The translations under genes were made by a program, and so were the position numbers. This document shows, in pieces, positions 49,776 through 58,086 of a stretch of 64,000 nt of DNA. Every line of letters starts with the position of its first letter. Position 1 is the stretch's first letter. The notes beneath the pieces are model-generated. The model had not been told where the DNA came from. It saw only the letters and a list, made by a program, of their open reading frames with translations, and did not search any database. This stretch comes from Verrucomicrobiaceae bacterium (GTDB lineage: Bacteria; Verrucomicrobiota; Verrucomicrobiia; Verrucomicrobiales; Verrucomicrobiaceae), in the NCBI GenBank assembly GCA_016795375.1, contig JAEUHJ010000151.1, positions 23,806 through 87,805 of the forward strand, given 5' to 3'.

Positions 49776-52700
49776 ACTTCGCACGCATCTTCGTGGACCG
49801 CCCCATCTTCGCGGCGGTGCTCAGCATCGTCATCACGATGCTCGGCGGCCTGTCCTATTTTTCACTGCCCGTGGCGCAGTATCCAGAGGTCATCCCGCCC
49901 ACCGTCGTCGTCTCTGCCACCTATCCCGGCGCGGATGCCCGCACGCTCGCCGAGACCGTCTCCACACCGCTGGAGCAGGAGATCAATGGCGTCGAGGACA
50001 TGCTCTACCTGTCCTCCTCATCCACCAGCGATGGCAAGGTGCAGATCACCGTCACCTTCCGTCTCGGCGCGGATTTGGACAAGGCGCAGGTGCTCGTGCA
50101 AAACCGCGTGAACGCCGCAGTCGCCCGCCTCCCTGAAGAGGTGCGCCGACTCGGCGTCGTGGTAAACAAACGCTCCCCGGACCTCACACTCGCCGTGCAG
50201 TTCTACAGCCCGGACGGCTCGCGTGAGATCGGCTACCTCAGCAACTACGTCACGCTCCAGATTCAGAACGAGCTCGCCCGACTGCCCGGCGTCTCGGAGG
50301 CATCCTCCCTCGGCGGCCTCGATTACTGCATGCGCATCTGGCTCGATCCGGAAAAAGTCGCCGGCCTCGGCCTCACCGCCGGGGATGTCGTGCGCGCCAT
50401 CCGCGAACAAAACGTGCAGGTGGCCGCCGGATCACTCGGCCAGCCGCCTGCGGCGGAGGGGATGGAGTTCCAATACACCCTCACCGCGCCGGGCCGTTTG
50501 AAGACCGTCGAGGAATTCGGCGACATCGTACTCAAAACCGGCACCCAGGGCGATGTCGTGCGGCTACAGGATGTCGCCCGCATCGAGCTCGGCTCCCGCG
50601 ACTACTCCAGCAAGACTTACATGGACGGATTCAACGCCGTCTCGCTGCGCATCTTCCAGCTCCCCGGCAGCAACTCCATCCAGACCGCCGACGCCGTGTA
50701 TGCGCGCCTCGCGCAGCTCAAGAAGCGCTTCCCGCCCGGTGTCGATTACCGCATCAACTACGACACCACGAACTTCGTCCGCGCCTCGATCAAATCCGTG
50801 CTCAGCACCCTTGTCGAGGCCGTGCTGCTCGTCGTCCTGGTCGTCATCCTCTTCCTGCAAACCTGGCGCGCCTCCATCATCCCGCTGCTCGCCGTGCCCG
50901 TGTCCCTCATCGGCACGCTGGCCGTCATGCATGCCTTCGGCTTCTCGCTGAACAACCTCTCGCTCTTCGGCCTGGTGCTCGCCATCGGCATCGTCGTCGA
51001 TGACGCCATCGTGGTGGTCGAAAACGTCGAGCGCAACATCGCCAAGGGCCTCGCCCCGCGTGAGGCCGCCATCCAGGCCATGAAGGAAGTCAGCGGGGCT
51101 GTCATCGCCGTCGCGCTCGTGCTCTGCGCCGTGTTTGTGCCCACCGCCTTCATCAGCGGCATCACCGGGCAGTTTTACCGGCAGTTCGCACTCACCATCG
51201 CCGTCTCCACGGTCATCTCCGCCTTCAATTCACTCACGCTCAGCCCCGCCTTGAGCGCCCTGCTGCTGCGGCCGCATGGCGCGAAGGCCGACTGGCTCAC
51301 GAGGCTCATTAATCTCTTCTTCGGCTGGTTCTTCCGCCTGTTCAACAAGGCCTTCGACTTCGGTGCCAGCCTTTATGCCGGGCTCGTGCGCAGGCTCATC
51401 CGCGCCGCGCTGCTCGTCCTCATCTGTTACGGCGGCCTGCTCTTCCTCACACAGAAAGTTTTCAATGCCGTCCCCGGAGGCTACATCCCCGGGCAGGACA
51501 TGGGCTACGCCATCGTGCTCGTGCAGCTCCCGGACGCCGCCTCCTTCGAGCGCACCGATGCCACCGTGCGCAAGATGGACGCCATGGCGCGGGGGATCCC
51601 AGGCATCATCCACACCTTCGGCATCTCCGGCTACTCCTCCATCCTCCAGGCGAACCAGCCCAACATCGGCGCCGCCTTCCTCAACTTCGCGGACTTCGAC
51701 AAACGCACCACGCCCGAGCTGCAGAGCGACCGCCTCTTCGCCACCATCCGTGAAAAATTCGCCACCATCCAGGAAGGCCGCGTGCTCGTGCTGCCGCCGC
51801 CGCCGCTGCGCGGTCTCGGCAGCGCGGGCGGCTTCAAAATCCAGGTGCTCGACCTCAACAACGCCGGGCTGCACGCCCTGGAGGCCGCCACGCAAAAGCT
51901 CCTCACCGCCGCGCAGAACGAGCCGGGACTCATCTCGCTGGTCACCGGCTTTCGCGCCAGCACACCACAGTTCAAACTGGAGATCAACCGCGCCCAGGCG
52001 AAGACCATGGGCGTCTCCCTGGCCGATTTGAACGAAGCGCTGCAAGTTTATCTCGGCTCCGTCTATGTGAACGACTTCAATTTGTTCGGCCGCACCTATC
52101 AGGTCACCACGCAGGCCGATCACGAGTTCCGCAAAGACCCCGCCGACATCGCCCGCATCCAGATCCGCAATCAAAACGGCGGCATGGTGCCACTCGGTGC
52201 CCTCGTGAAGGTCATCAAGACCGGCGGCGCCGACCGCGTCCAGCGCTACAACCTCTACTACTCCGCCGACATCAACGGCAACACGCTCCCCGGCATCAGC
52301 TCCAGCCAGATGATCGAAAAAATCGAGCGCCTCGCCAGGGAGAACCTGCCCGCCGGATTCGCCATCGAGTGGACCGACCTCACCTACCAGCAGATCCTCG
52401 CCGGAGACACGCTCATCTACATTTTCCCGCTCTGCGTCATCTTCGTTTTCCTCGTGCTCGCCGCGCAGTATGAGAGCTGGAGCATGCCACTGGCCATCAT
52501 CCTCATCGTCCCCATGTGCCTGCTCTCCGCCATCGGCGGCGTGTGGTTGCGCGGCATGGACAACAACATCTTCACCCAGATCGGGTTGGTGGTACTCGTC
52601 GGCCTCGCCGCGAAAAACGCCATCCTCATCGTCGAATTCGCCAAACAGCTCCAGGACCAGGGCATGGACCGCGTGAAAGCCGCCGTCGAAGCCTGCCGTC

Positions 52701-52945
52701 TGCGTCTGCGCCCCATTATGATGACCAGCTTCTCCTTCATCCTCGGTGTGCTCCCGCTCGTGCTCGCCACCGGTGCCGGGGCGCAGATGCGTCAGGCCCT
52801 CGGCACCGCCGTCTTCTTCGGCATGATCGGCGTCACCATCTTCGGCCTGCTCTTCACGCCCGTCTTCTACGTCATCCTCCGCGCCATCGTCGAGCGCCAT
52901 GCGCAGCGCCCCACCCCTCCAGCACTCCATGCAGCTCATTCATAA
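49772..52945 (+). CDS. RND efflux pump permease (HAE1 family)
   Basis: 1057 residues, a typical AcrB/MexB-class length. Twelve membrane segments are arranged with two large periplasmic loops: MNFARIFVDRPIFAAVLSIV at the start, YPEVIPPTVVVSATYPGA, the TM4 proton-relay region GIVVDDAIVVVENVERN with two adjacent Asp, and the C-terminal LAAKNAILIVEFAKQLQD and LRPIMMTSFSFILGVLPLVL. The substrate range (drugs, bile acids, solvents or metabolites) cannot be read from sequence. It is translated together with the adaptor. The outer-membrane-factor gene begins shortly after a double hairpin. Confidence 0.96.
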   Translation: MNFARIFVDRPIFAAVLSIVITMLGGLSYFSLPVAQYPEVIPPTVVVSATYPGADARTLAETVSTPLEQEINGVEDMLYLSSSSTSDGKVQITVTFRLGADLDKAQVLVQNRVNAAVARLPEEVRRLGVVVNKRSPDLTLAVQFYSPDGSREIGYLSNYVTLQIQNELARLPGVSEASSLGGLDYCMRIWLDPEKVAGLGLTAGDVVRAIREQNVQVAAGSLGQPPAAEGMEFQYTLTAPGRLKTVEEFGDIVLKTGTQGDVVRLQDVARIELGSRDYSSKTYMDGFNAVSLRIFQLPGSNSIQTADAVYARLAQLKKRFPPGVDYRINYDTTNFVRASIKSVLSTLVEAVLLVVLVVILFLQTWRASIIPLLAVPVSLIGTLAVMHAFGFSLNNLSLFGLVLAIGIVVDDAIVVVENVERNIAKGLAPREAAIQAMKEVSGAVIAVALVLCAVFVPTAFISGITGQFYRQFALTIAVSTVISAFNSLTLSPALSALLLRPHGAKADWLTRLINLFFGWFFRLFNKAFDFGASLYAGLVRRLIRAALLVLICYGGLLFLTQKVFNAVPGGYIPGQDMGYAIVLVQLPDAASFERTDATVRKMDAMARGIPGIIHTFGISGYSSILQANQPNIGAAFLNFADFDKRTTPELQSDRLFATIREKFATIQEGRVLVLPPPPLRGLGSAGGFKIQVLDLNNAGLHALEAATQKLLTAAQNEPGLISLVTGFRASTPQFKLEINRAQAKTMGVSLADLNEALQVYLGSVYVNDFNLFGRTYQVTTQADHEFRKDPADIARIQIRNQNGGMVPLGALVKVIKTGGADRVQRYNLYYSADINGNTLPGISSSQMIEKIERLARENLPAGFAIEWTDLTYQQILAGDTLIYIFPLCVIFVFLVLAAQYESWSMPLAIILIVPMCLLSAIGGVWLRGMDNNIFTQIGLVVLVGLAAKNAILIVEFAKQLQDQGMDRVKAAVEACRLRLRPIMMTSFSFILGVLPLVLATGAGAQMRQALGTAVFFGMIGVTIFGLLFTPVFYVILRAIVERHAQRPTPPALHAAHS

Positions 52946-52948
52946 AGT

Positions 52949-53018
52949 GGTCCGCACAGTCCCTTGTGCGGAACGAACGTCGCCAAATCCCCGAGCCGCA
53001 CAGAGGACTGTGCGGACC
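52949..53018. repeat. Double hairpin repeat (REP/BIME-like) between pump and channel genes
   Basis: Two adjacent perfect hairpins: TCCGCACA-GTCCCT-TGTGCGGA (52951-52972) and CCGCACAG-AGGA-CTGTGCGG (52996-53015). Their outer halves also form one 14-bp perfect inverted repeat, GGTCCGCACAGTCC at 52949-52962 and its complement at 53005-53018. Neither has a T-run. Two alternative folds are therefore possible just after the pump stop, and the second hairpin overlaps a likely GTG start of the channel gene. Confidence 0.75.
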
Positions 53019-54389
53019 GCTTTGCTACTCGCGCTTCTCGTCTGCGCCGTGTCCAACTGCACCGTCGGCCCGAAATTTCTCCAGCCGCAGCCGAAGATGC
53101 CCGCAGACTATGCTTCAAAAGCCTCCAACTCCGCCGCTGTCTCGCCCACCTGGTGGCGCAGGCTCAACGACAGCACGCTGAACCACCTCATCGTGCAGTC
53201 CACCGGGCAAAACAAAGACCTCGCCATCGCCAAAGCGCGTCTGCTTGAAGCGCGAGCACTGTGGAGAGAGGCGCAGTTCGACTTCGCCCCCACCGTCACC
53301 GCCAGCGGCTCTTATGATACCACCCAGCTCGGTGCCTCCATGAACGCCGCCTTTCGCGGTCGCACCGTGGACACTTGGCGCACCGGCTTCGATGCTGATT
53401 ACGAGCTCGACCTCTTCGGACGCGTGCGTAGCAGCGTGAAAGCCGCCAAAGCCACCAGCGCCGCCGCCGAAGCAAACGTGCAGGATTTGCTCATCACGCT
53501 CCAGGCCGAGGTCACCATCAATTACCTCGAACTTCGCGGTGCGCAGGCCCAGCTGGCCGTCGCGCAGGAAAACGCCGGCAATCAAAGTGAAGCCCTGCGC
53601 ATCGCCGAAGCCTCGCTCAAAGGCGGACGCGGTACCCAGCTCGACGTCGCCCGCGCCAGGTCCCTCCTCAACACCACCCAGGCGCAAGTCCCCGGCTACG
53701 AAGAAACCATCGCCAAAGCCATCCACCGCATCGCCGTGCTCTGCGGACGCCATCCGTCCGAGCTGCGCCCGCAGCTCCAAAAAGCCCTCAAACAGCCCGC
53801 CGTGCCCGCCAGCGCCGCCATCGCCAAACCTGCTGAATTGCTCCGTCTGCGCCCCGACATCCGCATCGCCGAAAACGCCCTCGCCGCCGCCACCGCGCGC
53901 GTCGGCATCGCCACCGCCGATCTCTTCCCGCGCATCACCTTCGGCGGACGCCTCAACCTCGAAGGCCAGACCCTCGCCAGCCTCAATCAGTACGGCTCAC
54001 CCGCCTACAGCTTCGGGCCGCGCATCAGTTGGGCCTTCCTGAATCTCGGCCGCGTGCGTCAGCACATCAAAGCCGCCGGACATCGTGCCGACGCCGCTCT
54101 CGCGACCTATGAGCAGACCGTCCTTCTCGCCCTCGAAGAAGTCGAAAACGCCCTCACCAGCTACGACCGCGAGCGCCAGCGCCTCCGTCACCTCGAAGCC
54201 AGCGCCGCCAGCGCCCGCGAAGCCGCCACTTTGGCAAGACAACGCTACCAAGACGGCGTCGCCGACTTCCTCACCGTCCTCGACGCCGAACGCGTCGCCC
54301 TCGCCGCGCAAAACGACATCGTCCTCAGCCGCACCCGCGCCACCGCCGCCTGGGTCCGCATTCACAAAGCGATGGGCGGCGGGAGTTGA
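53010..54389 (+). CDS. Outer-membrane efflux channel (NodT/TolC family lipoprotein)
   Basis: About 459 residues if translation begins at GTG 53010, which gives a compact lipoprotein signal (VRTALLLALLVCAVSNC). An ATG at 52929 in the same frame would overlap the pump gene by 17 bases and add 27 residues encoded by the hairpin repeat, so it is less attractive. OMF hallmarks: TWWRRLNDSTLNHLI, two long helical hairpin repeats (ELDLFGRVRSSVKAAKATSA, the later FLNLGRVRQHIKAAGHRADA), LLRLRPDIRIAENALAAATA, and the DGVADFLTVLDAER end. It completes the tripartite RND efflux operon. Confidence 0.92.
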   Translation: MRTALLLALLVCAVSNCTVGPKFLQPQPKMPADYASKASNSAAVSPTWWRRLNDSTLNHLIVQSTGQNKDLAIAKARLLEARALWREAQFDFAPTVTASGSYDTTQLGASMNAAFRGRTVDTWRTGFDADYELDLFGRVRSSVKAAKATSAAAEANVQDLLITLQAEVTINYLELRGAQAQLAVAQENAGNQSEALRIAEASLKGGRGTQLDVARARSLLNTTQAQVPGYEETIAKAIHRIAVLCGRHPSELRPQLQKALKQPAVPASAAIAKPAELLRLRPDIRIAENALAAATARVGIATADLFPRITFGGRLNLEGQTLASLNQYGSPAYSFGPRISWAFLNLGRVRQHIKAAGHRADAALATYEQTVLLALEEVENALTSYDRERQRLRHLEASAASAREAATLARQRYQDGVADFLTVLDAERVALAAQNDIVLSRTRATAAWVRIHKAMGGGS

Positions 54390-54492
54390 ATGCCTTGATG
54401 AGTCGGCTCGGCTTCTCTCAAGGAGAAAGTCGAAAAGGAGCCTCATGATCTTCCAGCGGTCTGAAGGCGGAGTTTCCGAACACTCCATGCAG

Positions 54493-56535
54493 TCATGGCA
54501 CGCCGATCCGCTGCACCAGCTCGCGCCAGAGGTCGCCGCCGCTCGTGCCATTGGTCATGATGACGAGGCCGTGGCCTTTTGCGGGATCAAACTCGGCGTG
54601 GCAGCGGAAGCCAGTGCCGTTCGAGCCGCTGTGAATCACACGCGGGCCGGAGGAAGCGGGCTCGATGACCCAGCCGAGACCATATCGAATAGCGCCGCTG
54701 CCGACCTGGCCACGACGCGTGATCAGTTTGCCATCCGTCGGCGGGCCGGCTGGCGTGAGCATGAGGCGCAGCATGTCCGGTTTCAGCGAATATGGCGCAT
54801 CACGCTCCACGCGCATCATTTCGAGCAGCCACAACGCGTAGTCGTGCGGCGTGGTGTGGAGGCTGTAGGCGGCATTCGGCTTGCGGTAGAGTGTGCGGTC
54901 CGTCTTGACCTTGCCCGTGTTGTCATGGCCTGCTGCCGCGGTTTTTTCGAAATCAGAACGCCACACATGGCTGCTGGACTTCATGCCGAGCGGCTCCAGC
55001 AGCGTGTGGCGAAGGTGTGACTCGTAATCTTCCCCCGTGAGCCGCTCGATCACGCGCTGGAGAAAAAGAATACCCTCGCCGGAATAGCGGAAGGCCGTGC
55101 CCGGCTCATGCAACACCTTCAACGCGCCGCCCTTGGGCCGCCAGTTGGGAAAACCGCCGCTGTGGGTGAGCACCATGCGCGCGGTGATCTTTTCATGCAG
55201 CGGCTCGTTCTTCAAATACGGTTCAGAAAGATAGGTTGTGAGCGGTTTGTCAAGATCGAGCCTGCCTTGCTCCACGAGCTTCAGCGCGGCATGGGCGGCG
55301 AGCGGTTTTGTCATCGACGCGGCTTCGAAAACGGTCTTTGCATTCACGAGGTCGCTTTTTCCGGCCTCGCGCACACCGAAATAGCGCTCGCACGCGATGC
55401 GGCGGTCTTCGATGGCCACCACACCGACGCCGGGCACGCGATGCTTGCTCATGAGCAGCGGCAGCAGCGTGTCGAGAGCCTGCGCGGTGTTTTCCTTCAC
55501 CGGCGGAGGCTCGTGCGCGGCGAGGATCAGGCGCACGAGCTCGCCGAAGTCCCCGGAGCTGACACTGCGTCCCCCGATGTCCGTGTTCACGCGATGCACG
55601 ATCACGAGATCCAGCGCGGGAATGACGAGGATGTAGTGCCCGCCCGCGCCGCGCGCCGAGTAGCTGCCCTCCGGCAATGTGACGCCGGGAAGATGCACGC
55701 CGCTTTTCGCGATCCACCACAGATAGCCGTAGCCGCCGCTCGTGCCGGCGTCCGACCACGATGTGGTGGATTCCTTCACCCAGGCGGCTGGAATGATCTG
55801 CTCGTCATTCCACTTTCCGCCCCGCAGGAAAAGCAGGCCGAAGCGTGCCATGTCACGCGCCGTCATGCGGAAGGGATAGGCGCGATGAATCGAGTCCGCG
55901 CCGGTGACGTAGCTGCCGTCCTTCGCGCTGTAGTCCTGCATCCTGATGCGCCGCGCTATGAGTCGCTCGAAGTCATCATGGATGCCCGCTTTGCACTGCT
56001 GCTCGTAGATGGTGCCCAGCGCGTTGAAGTCCCAGTTGTTGTAATACCAGAACGTGCCCGGCGCCTGGCTGTGCCGCTGCGGACGGCGTGCCTTCATGCC
56101 CGCGGTTTCGTAAAGCGCCGGATGATACACGCCGGAACGCGCCTGCAGGAGCTGCCGCACGGTCGCGCTCTTTTCGATGTCGGTGAGGGAGGGCGCGTTG
56201 TCGTCAATGCCGAGTTGCGCCATCGTCGCGTCCATCTTGAGCCTGCCCGCCTCGACCTGGATGCCGCACAACGCGCTGAGGAAACTCTTGCGGATGGAAT
56301 GCACGTTGAGCTTCGTCTCCACCGCGCCCCACGAGTCGAGAATCTTTCCGCGTGTCACGATCACGACCGCCTCCGTTTTGAGCGTGGCGGCATGATCCCG
56401 CGCCGCTTGCAATTTCTCTCTCGACCATCCCGCTGCGCGCGCCTCATCAGCGGAAAGCCGCCCCCACTCCGCGCCGGGAAGCCGGGCGAGAAGAGAGCCG
56501 GCGAGACAGAGGAAAATGAGGAAGGAATGACGCAT
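54493..56535 (-). CDS. Tandem serine beta-lactamase-like hydrolase (two domains fused)
   Basis: 680 residues with signal MRHSFLIFLCLAGSLLA; ATG 56544 adds three codons. Two class C/DD-peptidase-like domains follow each other. The first has its SxxK nucleophile motif as S80-I-R-K83 (NVHSIRKSFLSAL), with YYNNWDFNALG and GGYGYLWWIAKSG. The second, starting about residue 370, has SMTK near 400 (FEAASMTKPLAAHAALKL), THSGGFPNWRP, FRYSGEGILFLQRVIE and VIHSGSNGTGFR (HxG). Both domains keep their SxxK, so both could be active esterases or peptidases. The substrate is unknown. Confidence 0.88.
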   Translation of the reverse strand: MRHSFLIFLCLAGSLLARLPGAEWGRLSADEARAAGWSREKLQAARDHAATLKTEAVVIVTRGKILDSWGAVETKLNVHSIRKSFLSALCGIQVEAGRLKMDATMAQLGIDDNAPSLTDIEKSATVRQLLQARSGVYHPALYETAGMKARRPQRHSQAPGTFWYYNNWDFNALGTIYEQQCKAGIHDDFERLIARRIRMQDYSAKDGSYVTGADSIHRAYPFRMTARDMARFGLLFLRGGKWNDEQIIPAAWVKESTTSWSDAGTSGGYGYLWWIAKSGVHLPGVTLPEGSYSARGAGGHYILVIPALDLVIVHRVNTDIGGRSVSSGDFGELVRLILAAHEPPPVKENTAQALDTLLPLLMSKHRVPGVGVVAIEDRRIACERYFGVREAGKSDLVNAKTVFEAASMTKPLAAHAALKLVEQGRLDLDKPLTTYLSEPYLKNEPLHEKITARMVLTHSGGFPNWRPKGGALKVLHEPGTAFRYSGEGILFLQRVIERLTGEDYESHLRHTLLEPLGMKSSSHVWRSDFEKTAAAGHDNTGKVKTDRTLYRKPNAAYSLHTTPHDYALWLLEMMRVERDAPYSLKPDMLRLMLTPAGPPTDGKLITRRGQVGSGAIRYGLGWVIEPASSGPRVIHSGSNGTGFRCHAEFDPAKGHGLVIMTNGTSGGDLWRELVQRIGVP

Positions 56536-56573
56536 GGCTTCCATGAACGTCGCCCCGCCGCGGCTTTTGAATG

Positions 56574-57485
56574 CTATTTTGAAGCGCGGGCCGCGCGGGC
56601 TTGCACCGCCTTGTGCGCCGTCTCCTGCAAAAAGCGCGCATAGGAAGCGTCGAACCCCTTTGGGATATAACTGTTTCCGACCGCGCTCTCGCCAAACAAG
56701 ATCTCATACCACACGCACGCGCCGATGTACTCGCCCGCGAGGTTCGCGTGATGACCGTCCATGCCGAGCGTCGTTTTGCCGTCCTTCGTCGTCCAGCGCC
56801 AGCCGACGTGCAGCGAGTGCGTTTGATCCGGCAGTTCGGGCTTCTTCGCCTTTTTCGCATTGAACGGCTTCGGATCGCGCTTGTAACCCCAAGTCGGATC
56901 GGTGTCCGCGGTGAACATCGCGTCTCCCACCGGAATGATCTTCGCGCCAAACTCCGCCGCGAGCTTGTCGTAAGCTGCGGTGAGGCTGCGATACATTTCT
57001 TCTTGCGTCTTCGGCTCGCCGGGTTTCGGCTCCTTCACGGCAAAACGCGGATCATCCACGCGATAGGCCCAAGTCTGATGAATCAGCAGCTTCGCCTGCG
57101 GCGCATGCTTCGTGATCAGATCACGCAGGAAGCTCGCACACGGCTGGTAAGTGGAGAAGTCGTGGCTCTTGATGCTCGCTTGCTGGATGGTGACGTAATC
57201 CCATTGGTCGGCGGTGAGGTTGCCGACGAGATCCTTGCCGTTCGTGTAAAGCCGCGCCTTCCCTTCCGCCTTCGTCTTGTCCGCATGCACCTGGAACGAC
57301 GAACCGCCGATCACGAGCGAGTTGTGGATCAGCGTATGCCCGCCCGCCTTTGCGAGATCATCGAGATCATTCGTCGCGTTGCGTGAGAAGCTGTTGCCGA
57401 TGGTGAGAATGCGGACCGTTTTGGCCTCGCCCAGCACGGACGAGACGCAAACCAGCAGCGAGACGAACAGGACGCACGCTTTCAT
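56574..57485 (-). CDS. DUF4886-like secreted SGNH/GDSL-type hydrolase
   Basis: 303 residues from ATG 57485 (MKACVLFVSLLVCVSSVLGE). It opens with VRILTIGNSFSRNATNDLDDLA, matching the block I serine of DUF4886/SGNH proteins (GNSFS). Later blocks include NSLVIGGSSFQVHAD, DYVTIQQASIKSHDF and, near the end, a possible catalytic pair in LGMDGHHANLAGEYIGACVWY (D-x-x-H). Such proteins act as carbohydrate esterases. The start lies eight bases after the YlbF-like gene's stop on the same strand. Confidence 0.86.
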   Translation of the reverse strand: MKACVLFVSLLVCVSSVLGEAKTVRILTIGNSFSRNATNDLDDLAKAGGHTLIHNSLVIGGSSFQVHADKTKAEGKARLYTNGKDLVGNLTADQWDYVTIQQASIKSHDFSTYQPCASFLRDLITKHAPQAKLLIHQTWAYRVDDPRFAVKEPKPGEPKTQEEMYRSLTAAYDKLAAEFGAKIIPVGDAMFTADTDPTWGYKRDPKPFNAKKAKKPELPDQTHSLHVGWRWTTKDGKTTLGMDGHHANLAGEYIGACVWYEILFGESAVGNSYIPKGFDASYARFLQETAHKAVQARAARASK

Positions 57486-57493
57486 GGCTCCAA

Positions 57494-57901
57494 TCAATGA
57501 TGGCAGCCGCAGCCCTCACCGCAGCCGCCTTTTTTCACCATCGCCTCCGGCGCAGGCACGCGGCCGCTTTCGAGGCTCTTGCCGACATAGGCGTTCACCG
57601 CCTCGGCCACGCCGCTCAAAATGTCCTGCGCGCCGAGGAAGCCGGAGATGACCGGGTTCGACTCGCAGCGGTCCTGCAATGAATTGAAGCGGCTCACCTC
57701 CTCGGCGGTCGGCTCCTCGTCATGATGCTGCTTCTGGTGCAGCGCACGGCCCAGGTTCGCCATCTCGCGATACAGCGACACCGCGCTCTCATCAGCGAGG
57801 AATGCCTCGGCCTGCTGGCGCGCGTTCTGGACATCGCCATCGGCCACGAGTGCTTCGCAGAGTTCGATGATCTTGGACTGGATGAGGGGGGATGCGGTCA
57901 T
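57494..57901 (-). CDS. YlbF/YmcA-like protein with Cys-rich tail
   Basis: 135 residues. The N-terminal roughly 110 residues are helical and match the YlbF family pattern (KIIELCEALVADGDVQNARQ, AFLADESAVSLYREMANLG, EEVSRFNSLQDRCESNPVIS, FLGAQDILSGVAEAVNAYVG). The end is KKGGCGEGCGCHH, a cluster of four Cys and two His. In Bacillus the YlbF/YmcA/YaaT complex carries Fe-S clusters and steers RNA decay through RNase Y; whether that holds here is unknown. It is divergent from the sulfatase gene, with 185 bases between. Confidence 0.82.
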   Translation of the reverse strand: MTASPLIQSKIIELCEALVADGDVQNARQQAEAFLADESAVSLYREMANLGRALHQKQHHDEEPTAEEVSRFNSLQDRCESNPVISGFLGAQDILSGVAEAVNAYVGKSLESGRVPAPEAMVKKGGCGEGCGCHH

Positions 57902-58037
57902 GGGGCCGCGAGAGTAGGCCGGAATCAGCGCCGCACAGGAAAAAATCGGGATTTTTACTGCCTGGTCTTCGTGGCACGGAACACTTCACATCCAGATGTC
58001 CCGTGAACACTGTTGAATGACTCCCCCGGATCAAGCA

Positions 58038-58070
58038 GGTCAAAAACTGGTGGTTTGACCCTCGTGGGTC
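58038..58070. promoter_or_regulatory. Two overlapping inverted repeats upstream of the sulfatase gene
   Basis: GGTCAAA / TTTGACC (58038-58044 and 58054-58060, nine-base spacer) and GACCC-TCGT-GGGTC (58057-58070) share the GACC segment, so only one can form at a time. They end 16 bases before the sulfatase ATG. They could be an operator dyad or a leader switch. The remaining intergenic bases 57902-58086 show nothing else I can name. Confidence 0.35.
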
Positions 58071-58086
58071 GTGGTAAATAGCGCGG

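Noticed and set aside
57941..57956. An AT-rich dyad AAAAATC-GGG-ATTTTT near the YlbF-like gene start
   Set aside because: It lacks a GC stem and lies upstream of both divergent genes, so a terminator role does not fit.
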